DNA from: DATFVJ01 sp963851085 | Lineage (GTDB): Bacteria > Actinomycetota > Actinomycetes > Streptosporangiales > Streptosporangiaceae | Assembly: GCA_963851085.1 (NCBI GenBank) | Contig: CAWKNX010000023.1 | Location: 372,001-436,000, forward strand | DNA: 64,000 nt | Direction of reading: 5' to 3' | Shown here: positions 46,128-56,314 of the stretch, one piece after another | Layout: each line of letters begins with the position of its first letter | How positions within the stretch are numbered: position 1 is the first letter of the stretch | The notes under the pieces: model-generated | Told to the model about the DNA's origin: nothing | What the model saw: the letters and a program-made list of their open reading frames with translations, nothing else | The model's database searches: none | Program-made: the position numbers and the translations under genes

Positions 46128-47219
46128 CGACCCGGATCGACGTCGGCGGGGACGGCGGCGCCGCAGACCTGCGAAGTACCCGGTCGTCATCGGAACGGGC
46201 GTGCTGAGCGAACTGCCCGGCCTGGTTGGCGCGAATGTGCGGTCGATCGCGCTGATACACGCGGCGGGGCTCGGTGAGATCGCCCGGCCGGTGCACGCCG
46301 CCCTGGAGGCGGCGGGTTTCCTCGTGCACGCGCAGCCGGTGCCGGACGGCGAGGCCGCCAAGGAGCTGGGTGTCGCGGCCGAGCTGTGGTCGGGCCTCGC
46401 GGCCGCACGCATCACGCGCAGCGACGCCATAGTCGCGGTGGGCGGGGGAGCGCTGACCGATCTGGCCGGCTTCGTCGCGGCCACGTGGCTGCGCGGAGTG
46501 CGGGTGGTGCTGCTCCCCACCACCTTGCTCGCCATGGTGGACGCCGCGATCGGCGGTAAGACTGCCGTGAACATCCCGGCGGGAAAGAACCTGGTCGGCG
46601 TGTTCCACGCGCCCGCTGGGGTGCTGTGCGACCTGACCACGCTCGTGTCGCTGCCGCGCGCGGACTACGTGAGCGGCCTCGCTGAGGTGATCAAGACGGG
46701 CTTCATCGCAGACCCGGCCATCCTGGACCTGATCGAGGACGATCCGGACGGGGCGTGCTCACCGGAGGGAGTGCACACGAGGGAACTGGTCGAACGGGCG
46801 GTGCGGATGAAGGCGGGGGTGGTTTCCGCCGACTTCCGCGAGGCCGGCGTGCGCGAGATCCTGAACTACGGGCACACGCTCGGCCATGCGATCGAGCGTG
46901 CCGAGGACTACCGGTTCAGGCACGGCGACGCGGTGGCCATCGGCATGGTCTACGCCGCGGCGCTCGGGCGGATCGACCGGCCGGCTCGACGAGCAAACCG
47001 CCGCGCGGCACGCCGCCGTGCTCGCCGCGGTCGGGTTGCCGACGGCATACAGCGCCGGAGCGTGGGCGGAGCTTGCGATCGATCATGGCGGTCGACAAGA
47101 AGACGCGCGGCGCACGGCTGCGTTTCGTGGTCCTCGACGGCCTCGCCAAGCCCCGGGTCCTCGACGATCCGCCGGAAGAGCTTCTCGCCGAGGCCTATGT
47201 GGAGGTCAGCGCGTCATGA
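46124..47219 (+). CDS. aroB: 3-dehydroquinate synthase (three frameshifts)
   Basis: Starts at GTG 46124 overlapping the aroK stop (VTTRIDVGGDG). It shifts near 46165 into YPVVIGTGVLSELPG and carries the NAD-binding VGGGALTDLAGFVAATWLRG, the active-site region TTLLAMVDAAIGGKTAVN, KNLVGVFHAP and the zinc ligands in NYGHTLGHAIE. It then shifts near 46980 into RLDEQTAARHAAVLAAVGLP and near 47083 into VDKKTRGARLRFVVLDGLA, and stops at 47219. The joined length of about 364 residues is normal. It makes 3-dehydroquinate from DAHP. All catalytic residues are intact, so these look like sequence errors. Confidence 0.9.
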
Positions 47220-47656
47220 GGCACGTACTCGTGCTGAACGGGCCGAACCTCGGCAGGCTCGGTTCCCGTGAGCCCGACGTGTACGGGACAGTGTCGTACA
47301 GCGAGCTGGCCGAGTTGTGCCGCGCCGCCGGCCGCAGGCTCGGCCTGCATGTGGACGTTCGCCAGACCGATGACGAGGCCGAGCTTGTCCACTGGGTGCA
47401 CGACGCCGCCGACGCCCGGACGCCGGTGGTGCTCAACCCAGCTGCGTTCACGCACTACTCCTACGCGCTGCGGGACGCGCTCTCGCAGCGGACCGCGCCG
47501 CTCATCGAGGTGCATATCTCCAACCCCGCCGCGCGTGAGGCGTTCCGCGCCGCGTCGGTGGTGGCCGCCGTGGCGGACGGCACCATCGCCGGGTTCGGGC
47601 TGATGTCCTATCAGCTCGCGCTCCAGGCGATCGCGGAGATGGGTGGCGAGGATTAG
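47216..47656 (+). CDS. aroQ: Type II 3-dehydroquinate dehydratase
   Basis: A 146-residue enzyme whose ATG overlaps the aroB stop (ATGA). Type II signatures: VLNGPNLGRLGSREPDVYG with the active-site Tyr and Arg loop, LNPAAFTHYSYALRDAL, and EVHISNPAAREAFRAAS with the catalytic histidine. It dehydrates 3-dehydroquinate as a dodecamer. It is intact. Confidence 0.95.
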   Translation: MRHVLVLNGPNLGRLGSREPDVYGTVSYSELAELCRAAGRRLGLHVDVRQTDDEAELVHWVHDAADARTPVVLNPAAFTHYSYALRDALSQRTAPLIEVHISNPAAREAFRAASVVAAVADGTIAGFGLMSYQLALQAIAEMGGED

Positions 47657-47767
47657 CGCGGGCCCGCTCCAGGTACCGTCCGGGCTCGGCCGCACGTCCC
47701 GCGCCCGCTACTGTGCAGTAGTAAGCCGAACGACTCCGCCACTGCGAGCCCGTGGAAGGTGCGGCGC

Positions 47768-48809
47768 ATGCGAATTGGGATGCCCCTTGGCTATGCGGGC
47801 GGTTTCGCCGAGACCGCAGAAGGACTTGCCGACTTCGAGAAGGCGGGTCTGGAGATCGTCTTCGTGCCCGAGGCGTACAGCTTCGACGCGGTGAGCCAGC
47901 TCGGCTACCTGGCGGCCAAGACCGAGCGGCTCCAGCTCGCGTCGGGCATCCTCCAGCTTTACACCAGGACGCCCACGCTCACCGCCATGACCGCCGCCGG
48001 CCTGGACTTCGTTTCCGCCGGGCGGTTCGTGCTCGGCATCGGCGCCTCTGGACCGCAGGTCATCGAGGGATGGCACGGTGTGCGTTACGACGCACCGCTC
48101 GGGCGTACCAGGGAGATCATCGAGATCTGCCGTAAGGTATGGCGCCGCGAGCGGCTGATCCATGCGGGGCGCCACTACACGATCCCGCTGCCGCCCGGCG
48201 AAGGGACCGGGCTCGGTAAGCCGCTCAAGCTGATCAACCACCCGGTGCGGGAGCGTATCCCGATCGTCGTGGCCGCGATCGGCCCCAAGAACGTGACGAT
48301 GACCGCTGAACTCGCCGAGGGCTGGGAACCGATCTTCTTCCTGCCAGAGAAGGCGGGGGATGTATGGGGCGAGGCGCTCGCGGCCGGCCTGGCCAAGCGG
48401 GACCCGACGATCGGCGCGCTCGACGTCATCGCGCAGGCACCGCTGGCCATCAGGGAAGACACGAAGGGCGTGCTCGATCTTCTTCCGGCCGATGCTGGCC
48501 CTGTACATCGGCGGCATGGGCGCACGGGGCAGGAACTTCTACAATGACCTGGCGCGGCGGTATGGCTACGAGGCCGAGGCCAGGCAGATTCAGGATCTTT
48601 ATCTGGACGGCAAGAAGGACGAGGCGGCGGCGCTCGTGCCGGACGACCTGCTCGCGGGTACCTCCCTGGTCGGGCCGGAGCCGTATCTGCGCGAGCGGCT
48701 CGCCGCGCTCAAGGAGGCCGGTGTGACGACGCTCAACGTCACGCCCATCGCAGGCACGCACGCCGAGCGCGTGCACCTGATCGAGCGGATCCGCGACCTC
48801 GCCGCCTGA
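47768..48809 (+). CDS. F420-dependent LLM-class oxidoreductase (one frameshift)
   Basis: Begins at ATG 47768 (MRIGMPLGYAGGF), with a possible GTG at 47759. The luciferase-like TIM barrel is evident: FVPEAYSFDAVSQLGYLAA, LQLASGILQLYTRTP, RFVLGIGASGPQVIEGWHG, and PIVVAAIGPKNV. Near 48487 one extra base moves the end to another frame: MLALYIGGMGARGRNFYND through ERIRDLAA, stop 48809. The joined product is about 347 residues. Such enzymes use F420 (or FMN) to reduce varied substrates; the one here is unknown. It lies between aroQ and the M24 peptidase in the same direction. Confidence 0.82.
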
Positions 48810-48859
48810 CGCGGAGCGGCGGTGCTGCGGCCCGGCGCCGCGTTGCGTACAGTCGGGCC

Positions 48860-49952
48860 ATGCCCGAAGCTCACGCCGCGCGCAGGAAGCGCCTCGCGGC
48901 CAGGGTCGCAGCATCAGGCGCTGACGCCGCGCTCATCACCCACCGGACCAACGTGCGTTACCTGACGGGCCTCGCAAGCTCGAACGCGGCTCTGCTCGTG
49001 ACCTCGGACGCCGACCGGCCCGCCATCCTCGCGACCGACAGCAGGTACGCGCTGGCGGCCGATCGCGCCTGCCCAGACGTCGAACTCGTCACCGCGCGAG
49101 ATGTCACGGGCGTCCTGGCGCAGCGCGCAGCGGGCAGCGGCCTGCGCCGGATCCTGTTCGAGGCGCACGCGGTGACCGTGGCGCAGTATTCCGCGCTGAC
49201 CACCGCCAACGCAGAAATCGCGTTCGCACCGCTCGGCCGGGCGGTGGAAGACCTGCGGATGGTGAAGGACGAGGAAGAGATCGACTGCGATCGCGACCGC
49301 GTGCAGGCTCACGTGCGAGGCGTTCGACGGGGTCGTGGCGTCGATCCGCCCCGGCATCACGGAAAGGCAGCTGGCGATCGCGCTTGAGCGCCGCATGGTC
49401 GATCTGGGCGCCGACGAGCCGGCCTTCGCCACCATCGTCGCGAGCGGGCCGAACGGTGCCATCCCGCATCACGTGCCCAGCGGCCGTGAGGTCGCCGCGG
49501 GTGACCTCGTCACCATGGATCTCGGTGCACGCTGCGCCGGTTACCACGCGGACATGACGAGAACCGTGGCTGTCGGCGAGCCCGCGGGCTGGCAGCGGGA
49601 CATCTACCAGCTCGTGGCCGCGGCGCAACAGGCGGGCGTGGACGCCGCGCGGCCGGGCGCACACGTCACGGCCGTGGACGCCGCTGCCCGTGACCTCATC
49701 GAGGCGGCCGGTCACGGTGGGCATTTCGGGCACGGGCTCGGCCACGGCGTCGGCCTTGAGATCCACGAGGCACCGCTGATGCACCACGACGGGACCGGTA
49801 CACTCGGGGACCGGGTTCCCATCACCGTCGAGCCTGGGGTCTACCTTCCGGGCAAGGGCGGCGTCCGGATCGAAGACACCCTGGTGGTACGCGCCGGGGC
49901 TGGACCGGGAGAACTCCTCACGACGATCACCAAGGAGCTGCTCGTCCTATGA
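48860..49952 (+). CDS. Aminopeptidase P family (M24) Xaa-Pro peptidase (one frameshift)
   Basis: Starts at ATG 48860. The N-terminal creatinase-like domain (ALITHRTNVRYLTGLASSNA, ILATDSRYALAA) and linker VKDEEEID are in the first frame. Near 49290 the protein continues one frame over as CEAFDGVVASIRPGITE. The metal ligands of the pita-bread fold are present: MDLGARCAGYHADMTRT (two Asp), GHGLGHGVGLEIHE (His), TVEPGVYLPG (Glu) and RIEDTLVV (Glu). The joined length is about 364 residues. It cleaves N-terminal residues preceding proline. Position directly upstream of efp is typical. Confidence 0.9.
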
Positions 49953-49985
49953 CGAGGGGCGCCGCTTGCGGGAGAGACGGCAGAC

Positions 49986-50543
49986 GTGGCCACCACGAAC
50001 GACCTGAAGAACGGCATGACCCTGAACCTCGACGGGCAGCTCTGGAACGTTGTCGACTTCCAGCACGTCAAGCCCGGGAAGGGCGGTGCGTTCGTGCGGA
50101 CAAAGCTGAAGAACGTGCTCTCGGGCAAGGTCGTCGACAGGACGTTCAATGCGGGCGTCAAGGTCGACGTCGCCAACGTCGACAAGCGTGAAATGCAGTA
50201 CCTCTACCGTGAAGGCGGCGATTTCGTCTTCATGGACACCCAGGACTACGACCAGCCGCACATCCCCGCCGACGTCGTCGGCAATGCCGCGGACTACCTG
50301 CTGGAAGAGCAGACCGCGACCATTGCGTTCAACGACGGGACGCCACTGTACGTCGAGCTTCCCGCGGCCGTCGAGCTGACGGTAAGCCAGACCGACCCGG
50401 GCGTTCAGGGGGACCGGTCGACCGGCGGTACCAAGCCGGCGACGCTGGAGACCGGCGCGCTGGTTCACGTGCCGCTCTTCATCACCACGGGCGAGAAGAT
50501 CAAGGTCGACACGCGCAGCGGCGAGTATCTCGGGCGCGCATGA
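49986..50543 (+). CDS. efp: Translation elongation factor P
   Basis: An intact 185-residue EF-P starting at GTG 49986, 33 bp after the peptidase stop. The domain I loop FQHVKPGKGGAFVRTKLKN carries the conserved lysine at its tip that is modified in some bacteria. Domains II and III end with PLFITTGEKIKVDTRSGEYLGRA. It relieves ribosome stalling at polyproline, which matters here because several window proteins carry long proline-rich repeats. Confidence 0.97.
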   Translation: MATTNDLKNGMTLNLDGQLWNVVDFQHVKPGKGGAFVRTKLKNVLSGKVVDRTFNAGVKVDVANVDKREMQYLYREGGDFVFMDTQDYDQPHIPADVVGNAADYLLEEQTATIAFNDGTPLYVELPAAVELTVSQTDPGVQGDRSTGGTKPATLETGALVHVPLFITTGEKIKVDTRSGEYLGRA

Positions 50544-50603
50544 CGCGCGCCATGCCGGCGCTGCGGGCGGCCCCGGATGTTATAGGGAAGGCGGTCGGCG
50601 GAC

Positions 50604-51053
50604 GTGTCCGCGCGAAGCAAGGCCCGTAAGCGCGCGCTCGACGTCCTGTTCGAGGCCGAGCTGCGTAGCGTCCCGGTCGCCGACGTGCTCGCCGAGCGGA
50701 CGGCACAGGCGAGTCCGCCGGTTCCGCAATACGCCGCGGAGCTTGTGCGGGGCGTCCAGGCGCATCGTGAGCACATCGACGGGCTGCTCGCCGCCCATTC
50801 GACGGGTTGGACGCTCGACCGGATGCCCGCCGTGGACAGGAACGTCCTGCGGATCGGTGTATTCGAGCTGCTGTACGCGGACGAGGTACCCGATGGCGTC
50901 GCGATCAGCGAGGCCGTGCTGCTCGCGGGTGAGCTTTCCACCGATGATTCTGCTGCCTTCGTCAACGGCCTGCTCGCGCGGGTGCTCGAGCTGAAGCGGG
51001 AGCGGGCGGACCAGCAGCCCGCGCCGCCCCCCACCGCCGCGGCGGATCAGTAA
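50604..51053 (+). CDS. nusB: Transcription antitermination protein NusB
   Basis: 149 residues from GTG 50604. The NusB fold is seen in SKARKRALDVLFEAELR, AAELVRGVQAHREHID, PAVDRNVLRIGVFELLY, VAISEAVLLAGELSTDDSAAFVNGLL. It binds BoxA RNA with S10 in rRNA antitermination. Its stop overlaps the end of the convergent gamma-glutamyltransferase gene by 7 bp. Confidence 0.95.
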   Translation: MSARSKARKRALDVLFEAELRSVPVADVLAERTAQASPPVPQYAAELVRGVQAHREHIDGLLAAHSTGWTLDRMPAVDRNVLRIGVFELLYADEVPDGVAISEAVLLAGELSTDDSAAFVNGLLARVLELKRERADQQPAPPPTAAADQ

Positions 51054-52643
51054 CCGAGCGCGCAGCCGTCGGTGCGCGCTTCGCTGCCCGCGACATAGCC
51101 GCCGCCGGCCAGGCGCCAGATCGCCTGCCCGCAGCCGACGAGATCGACCGCGTCGTCTGTCGTGATGTCATGGCCGCGTGCGGCGAGCGCGGCACGGACC
51201 GCGGCCGGCACGCGGGGCTCGACATGCACCCGGCGGCCTTGCGCCCAGTACCAGCGCGGCGCGTCGAGCGCCGCCTGGGCGTCCATGCCGTAGTCGACCG
51301 TGTTGCTGATCAGCTGCAGGTGCCCCTGCGGCTGCATGTGCCCACCCATGATCCCGAACGGCCCTACGGGCATGCCGTCACGGGTGAGGAATCCGGGAAT
51401 GATCGTGTGATAGGGCCGCTTGCCTGGCGCGAGGCACCCCGGATGGCCCTCGTCGAGCGAGAAACCCGCGCCGCGGCATTGCAGTGACACGCCCGTGCCC
51501 GGCACGACCACGTGCGCGCCGAAGCCCAGGTAGTTCGACTGGATCAAGCTCACCATGACGCCATCGGAGTCGGCGGCGCACAGGTAGACCGTGCCGCCGC
51601 GGTCCGGTTCACCCGGTTGCGGCGTAAGCGCACGGGGACCGATCAGCGCGCGGCGCGTGCGTGCGTAGTCCGGGGCGAGCAGGCCCGCGACAGGCACGGC
51701 GGCGTGATCCGGGTCGGCGACGTAGCGGCGAGCGTCGGCGAGTGCGAGTTTGGTGGCCTCGATCTGCAAGTGGTACCGCTCGTCCGAGTCCTGCGGCGGC
51801 ATCTCGAAACCGCCGAGGATGTTCAGCGCGAGCAGTGCCGCGAGGCCCTGGCCGTTCGGCGGCAGTTCCCAGACCTCGTGACCGCGGTAGGACGCCGCGA
51901 TCGGCGCCACCCAGGTACTCGTGTGCCCGGCCAGGTCGGCCTCGGACAGGTATCCGCCGGTCCGGGCCGCGAACGCGGCGATCCGCTCGGCCGTCTTGCC
52001 CGTATAGAAGTCCTCGCTGCCCGTTACCGCGATGCGGCGCAGCGTTTCTGCCAGATCCCCGCTGCGCCAGTGCTGGCCGGCGGCAGGCGCCCGGCCGCCG
52101 GGGGCGAACATGGGCAGGAAGCCCTCGAACTCCGGCCCGCAGAGTGCGGCGGACTCGCTGATTCCGGCCTTCCAGTGGTACGCGGCGGTAGGCGATACCG
52201 GGTAGCCGCGGTCGGCGTACTCGATCGCGTCGCGCAGCAGATCCTCGAACGGCAGCCTGCCGAACCGCTCGTGCAGATCCCGCCAGGCCCTCGGCGCCCC
52301 CGGGACGGTGACGGGCAGCCAGCCCCGCAGCGGCATGCTCCGATGCCCACGGCGGCGGATCTCGGCCGCCGTGAGCGCTGCGGGCGCGCGCCCTGACCCG
52401 TTCAGCCCGTGCAGCCGCGCACCGTCCCATACCAGCGCGAACAGGTCGCTTCCCACCTGGTTGGAGGCCGGCTGAACCACGGTGAGCGCGGCCGCGGCCG
52501 CGATGGCGGCGTCCACGGCGCTGCCGCCGCGCCTCAGTGCGGCCAGGCCCGCCGAGGCCGCGAGCGGCTGGCTGGTGGCGACGGCCCCCCGGGGTGCGTA
52601 CAACGGCTTGCGCTCAAGGTTCGGCAGCGTCATGGAACCCATC
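51047..52643 (-). CDS. Gamma-glutamyltransferase family protein
   Basis: ATG 52643 (or 52634) gives about 531 residues; the frame runs further upstream only through the 14-bp repeat array. The N-terminal PRGAVATSQPLAASAGLAALRRGGSAVDAAIAAA and VGSDLFALVWDG match the family. The autoprocessing/nucleophile threonine is in DRGGTVYLCAADSDG, followed by SLIQSNYLGFG and GGHMQPQGHLQ. These Ntn hydrolases self-cleave before that threonine and act on gamma-glutamyl bonds or cephalosporin-like substrates. No clear signal peptide is present, so it may be cytoplasmic. Confidence 0.88.
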
Positions 52644-52692
52644 CTGCCCGGTGTGCCGCGAACCAGGAATCCGCCCGCGCCGACGGTGCCGG

Positions 52693-52895
52693 GCCCGTGG
52701 TGCCGGGCCCGTCCCGTGGTGCCCAGCCCGTGGTGCCCAGCCCGTGGTGCCCAGCCCGTGGTGCCCAGCCCGTGGGCCCAGCGGTGCCCAGCCCGTGGTG
52801 CCCAGCCCGTGGTGCCCAGCCCGTGGTGCCCAGCCCGTGGTGCCCAGCCCGTGGTGCCCAGCCCGTGGTGCCCAGCCCGTGGTGCCCAGCCAGCG
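52693..52895. repeat. 14-bp tandem repeat, about 14 copies
   Basis: CCCGTGGTGCCCAG repeats directly upstream of the gamma-glutamyltransferase start, with one 5-bp disruption (GGGCCCAGCGG) near 52773. A non-triplet unit means frames over it are spurious. Its position suggests it could alter expression of that gene. Confidence 0.92.
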
Positions 52896-53054
52896 GTACC
52901 CAGAGACTTGCGGGACCCGTCATGTGACGGCCGCGCATGCTTCCTTTCTGCCGTCGCTTTCATGATCCTGGTGCATCACCCGCACATCCGGTGCCCAACG
53001 GGCCATGGATCATGATCCGGGCGATGGCCGCGGCCCAGGCAGCACCGGGCTTCG

Positions 53055-53103
53055 TGATCGCGGTAACTTCTCGGCGGTATGTGCGGAAAAGTTACCGCGA
53101 TCA
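53055..53103. repeat. 15-bp inverted repeat, 19-nt loop
   Basis: TGATCGCGGTAACTT and AAGTTACCGCGATCA are perfectly complementary and flank CTCGGCGGTATGTGCGGAA. It lies in a gene-free stretch and looks like a REP-type palindromic unit or a binding site. Confidence 0.75.
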
Positions 53104-54171
53104 TGAAAGCCCGCCATGAGTCAAAAGGCGATGGTACATATTGACCGCCGTGGGATCCGTCGCCCTGCGGGCCATCGTGAGTCTCTCGGCGGCCTGGCGG
53201 CGGCACCACTTCGATTCGCGGCCGGGCACCGTGCTCCGGCACCCCCCAGCAATGGCCCGTTGCTGGGGCTACCACCGGGCGGTCGCGCAGTTCATCCGGC
53301 GGCACCGCGCCGAGGTGAAGCGGCTGTTCGTGCAGCTGATCACCGGTCAGGTTCGCGAACCGGGACGCGTTCCCCGGCACCGGGGACCCGTCCACGGCGG
53401 CGACATGCCCGTGCACGGCGCCCTCGGTTCACAGCGGCAATGGGCCATTGCTGGGGTAGGGCATTGCGATGGCCATCGCGCCCAAGAGGCACAGATGATC
53501 TTGAGCAGGCTCTCGGCCCATCCACCACGATCATGGAGAAGGGTGCACCATGCGGTGGCGGGTAAGGCGGGTAAGGCGGGTAAGGCGGGTAAGGCGGGTA
53601 AGGCGGGTAAGGCGGGTAAGGCGGGTAAGGCGGGTAAGGCGGCCAGCTTGTTGGCTGGGCACTGCGTGCCGTTCTGCGCGTTCTGCTGGGCCGGGTCGGT
53701 AGCGGTCAGCTCCGGCGAGCGGCCGGTGGCAGCGGGTTGTGGTCCGGGCCACCGACCGGGCTGAGCTGTGAGGCCTCGTGGGCCATCGGGTTGGGGTCAT
53801 TCTGCCCGCGCGGTATATGCGGTGGATAAGGCAGGCGGGGGTGGGTGAGGTGAGTGGGGGATGGGACGAGTGGGTGGGACGAATGGAGCCAGTAGGGCGA
53901 GTGATCCAGGCGGGGCAGTGTGCCTACCGCGGGCGGGCCACCGCGGGCGGGCCACCGCGGGCGGGCCGCCGCCTGGTGTGGGGGCGGCCGGTGTGGGGGC
54001 CGTCGGAGCCCCGGAGCCTGGCGCCGCGGCGCGGATGGCGGGCCGCGCGGCAGCCGTTAAGTATCGGAATTCGCGCCCCGTCCGCGGCGGCGGCGCAGGC
54101 GGATGTCGGCCCCCGCCACTACATTTGAGCGCAGGCGGCGCAGGCAGGGGCGAGCGGTGAAGGAGGCGGCC
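53104..54171. other. Gene-poor interval with repeats
   Basis: Open frames here have no recognisable family, no good ribosome binding sites and run across repeats. Visible structure: a G/C-poor CAATGGCCCGTTGCTGGGG-like motif repeated near 53254 and 53441, a 9-bp array at 53558-53640, and three copies of CGGGCGGGCCACC near 53930-53970. I see no supportable gene. Confidence 0.5.
53558..53640. repeat. 9-bp tandem repeat, about nine copies
   Basis: GGCGGGTAA repeated without variation. A + frame reads it as (AGK)n, but flanking sequence gives no evidence of a gene. Confidence 0.95.
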
Positions 54172-54921
54172 GTGTCCGACGACCAACTGGGCAGGCAGGG
54201 CGCGGCGCGCACGGCGGTGGTGTGGGCGGCGCTGCGCGATGCCGCGTTGGCGCGGGTGGAGCAGACGGGACGCGAGTGCCTCGACATTCTGGACGCGGGC
54301 GGTGGCACCGGGGGATTCGCCGTGCCGCTGGCCTGCCTGGGCCATCACGTGACCGTGGTGGATCCCAGCCCGGATTCCCTGGCCGCCGCGCAGCGACGCG
54401 CCGCTGAGCAGGGTGTGCCGCTCGCCGCGGTCCAGGGCGATGTGGCCGACCTGGCAGGCATCGCGGGCGAGTCGTCCGCCGACCTGATCCTGTGCCACAG
54501 CGTGCTCGAGTACGTCGACGACCCGGCGGCCGCTCTCGTGACGATCGCGCGCGTGCTGCGCGGTGGCGCCGCGGTGAGCGTGCTCGCGGCCGGTGCGGTC
54601 GCCGCCACCATCCACCGGGCGCTCACCGGGCACTTCGACGAGGCGAGGCGGCTGCTCAGCGACGCGGGAACCGGCGGCGCGCACGACATGGGCCCGCCGC
54701 GCCGATTCACGCTCACCGGGCTCACCGGGTTCATCGAGAAGGCCGGCCTGCGGCCCGGCGCAGCACACGGGATCCGCGTCTTCTCCGACCTCGTGCCGAG
54801 CGCGCTGGTGGATTTCGATCCAGGTGCGGGTGAGGCGCTGCTCGCGCTCGAGCAGGCCGCGGCGCAGCACCCGGCGCTGCGCGACATCGCCACGCAGTTG
54901 CACGTCTTCGGCTATCGATGA
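54172..54921 (+). CDS. Class I SAM-dependent methyltransferase
   Basis: GTG 54172 follows GGAGGCGGCC; 249 residues. Motif I is LDILDAGGGTGGFAVPLA, the acidic residue after strand 2 is VTVVDPSPDSL, motif II is ADLILCHSVLEYVDDPA, and a Rossmann C-terminal part follows. It resembles SmtA-like enzymes that lie directly before dinB in many actinomycetes. The substrate is unknown. It ends 10 bp before dinB. Confidence 0.85.
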   Translation: MSDDQLGRQGAARTAVVWAALRDAALARVEQTGRECLDILDAGGGTGGFAVPLACLGHHVTVVDPSPDSLAAAQRRAAEQGVPLAAVQGDVADLAGIAGESSADLILCHSVLEYVDDPAAALVTIARVLRGGAAVSVLAAGAVAATIHRALTGHFDEARRLLSDAGTGGAHDMGPPRRFTLTGLTGFIEKAGLRPGAAHGIRVFSDLVPSALVDFDPGAGEALLALEQAAAQHPALRDIATQLHVFGYR

Positions 54922-54931
54922 CCAACCGCTG

Positions 54932-56173
54932 ATGGACGATGCCGACTGCCACATCCTGCACGCGGACATGGACGCCTTCTTCGCGAGCGTGGAAGTCCGC
55001 GACCAGCCGGAGCTTCGCGGCAAGCCGGTGATCGTCGCTGGCGGCGGCCGCGGCGTCGTACTGTCCGCCACGTACGAGGCACGCGCGTACGGGGTGCGGT
55101 CGGCGATGCCGACGGCGCGGGCCCTGCGGCTCTGCCCCCGCGCCGTCCTTGTGCCGCCACGCCGCGGCGAGTATACGGCGGCCTCACGTGAGATCATGGG
55201 CGTCTTCCGCGCGGTTACCCCGCTCGTGGAGCCGCTGTCGCTCGATGAGGCATTCCTCGACGTGTCAGGCGCGCAGCGCATGCTCGGGCCGCCTGCCAGG
55301 ATCGCCGCCCTGATCCGCGCACGGATCCGCGAACAGCACGGGATCACTTGCTCGGTCGGCGTCGCGCCGAGCAAGTTCATCGCCAAGCTCGCCTCCGCGC
55401 GCTGCAAACCGGACGGCCTGCTCGTCGTGCCCGCCGCCGATGTGCTCGCCTTCTTGCACCCGCTGCCGGTGGAGGCCCTGTGGGGGGTAGGGGAGCGGGC
55501 CGCCCAGGTCCTGGCCCGGCTCGGCCTGCGCACCGTCGGCGACCTTGCGCAGACCGCGCCGGCGACGCTGCGGCGCGAGTTCGGCGAGGCTGTCGGCACT
55601 CACCTGGCCAGTCTCGCCTGGGCGAAGGATAACCGGCCCGTGGTGGCACACACGCCGGAGAAGAGCATCGGCGCGGAGGAGACCTTCCCGGCGGACGTGG
55701 CCGACCCCGCCGTGATCAGGCGGGAGTTGCTCCGCCTGTCCGAACGCACCGCCCAGAGCCTGCGGGCCTCGGGATACGCCGCACGGACCATCGTGGTGAA
55801 GCTCAGGCTCGCCAGCTTCCGCACCATCACCAGGTCCCGCACGCTGCCCGAGCCGACCGACGTGGCCCGCCAGATCCACGCGACGGCCTGCGCGCTCTAC
55901 GAGGCCGCCGGGCTCGATGCGGGGGCATCCCTGCGGCTGGTCGGCGTGCGCGCCGTGAACCTGATCGGGACCGGCACCGACACCGCTACCCAGCTTGCCC
56001 TGGACGACCGCCCGTCCGGCTGGTCGGAAGCGGAACGTGCGATGGACAGGATCGCGGCGCGCTTCGGCCCGGGGGCAGTCGGCCCGGCCACGCTCATAAA
56101 GGCCGACGCCACCGAGGTTAGCCGCGCCCGGGACGGAGGTGACGGCAGTGACAGGCGCGGCGGCGGTAACTGA
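54932..56173 (+). CDS. dinB: DNA polymerase IV (Y-family)
   Basis: An intact 413-residue Y-family polymerase from ATG 54932. Catalytic acids are in LHADMDAFFASVE and SLDEAFLDV; YEARAYGVRSAMPTARA, SVGVAPSKFIAKLAS and the HhH segment ALWGVGERAAQVLARLGL follow. The little finger domain extends to about residue 370. It performs error-prone translesion synthesis. No LexA box was identified upstream, and it probably shares a promoter with the methyltransferase. Confidence 0.94.
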   Translation: MDDADCHILHADMDAFFASVEVRDQPELRGKPVIVAGGGRGVVLSATYEARAYGVRSAMPTARALRLCPRAVLVPPRRGEYTAASREIMGVFRAVTPLVEPLSLDEAFLDVSGAQRMLGPPARIAALIRARIREQHGITCSVGVAPSKFIAKLASARCKPDGLLVVPAADVLAFLHPLPVEALWGVGERAAQVLARLGLRTVGDLAQTAPATLRREFGEAVGTHLASLAWAKDNRPVVAHTPEKSIGAEETFPADVADPAVIRRELLRLSERTAQSLRASGYAARTIVVKLRLASFRTITRSRTLPEPTDVARQIHATACALYEAAGLDAGASLRLVGVRAVNLIGTGTDTATQLALDDRPSGWSEAERAMDRIAARFGPGAVGPATLIKADATEVSRARDGGDGSDRRGGGN

Positions 56174-56314
56174 TCAGATCAGGCCCGGGTGCGTGTGATA
56201 AAGCCGAACAGCGACGCTCCCTTCCAAGCAGCATGGTGAGACTCGTATTCTGGAAGCAGTCCCGCGTGGTCGTGTCCAGACTCCGCGCGCGGAAGGTTTC
56301 CCTAGGAGGCGCCC

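Noticed and set aside
53141..53764. 207-codon + frame crossing the 9-bp GGCGGGTAA array
   Set aside because: No family motifs, basic low-complexity composition typical of non-coding GC-rich frames, and it runs through a repeat.
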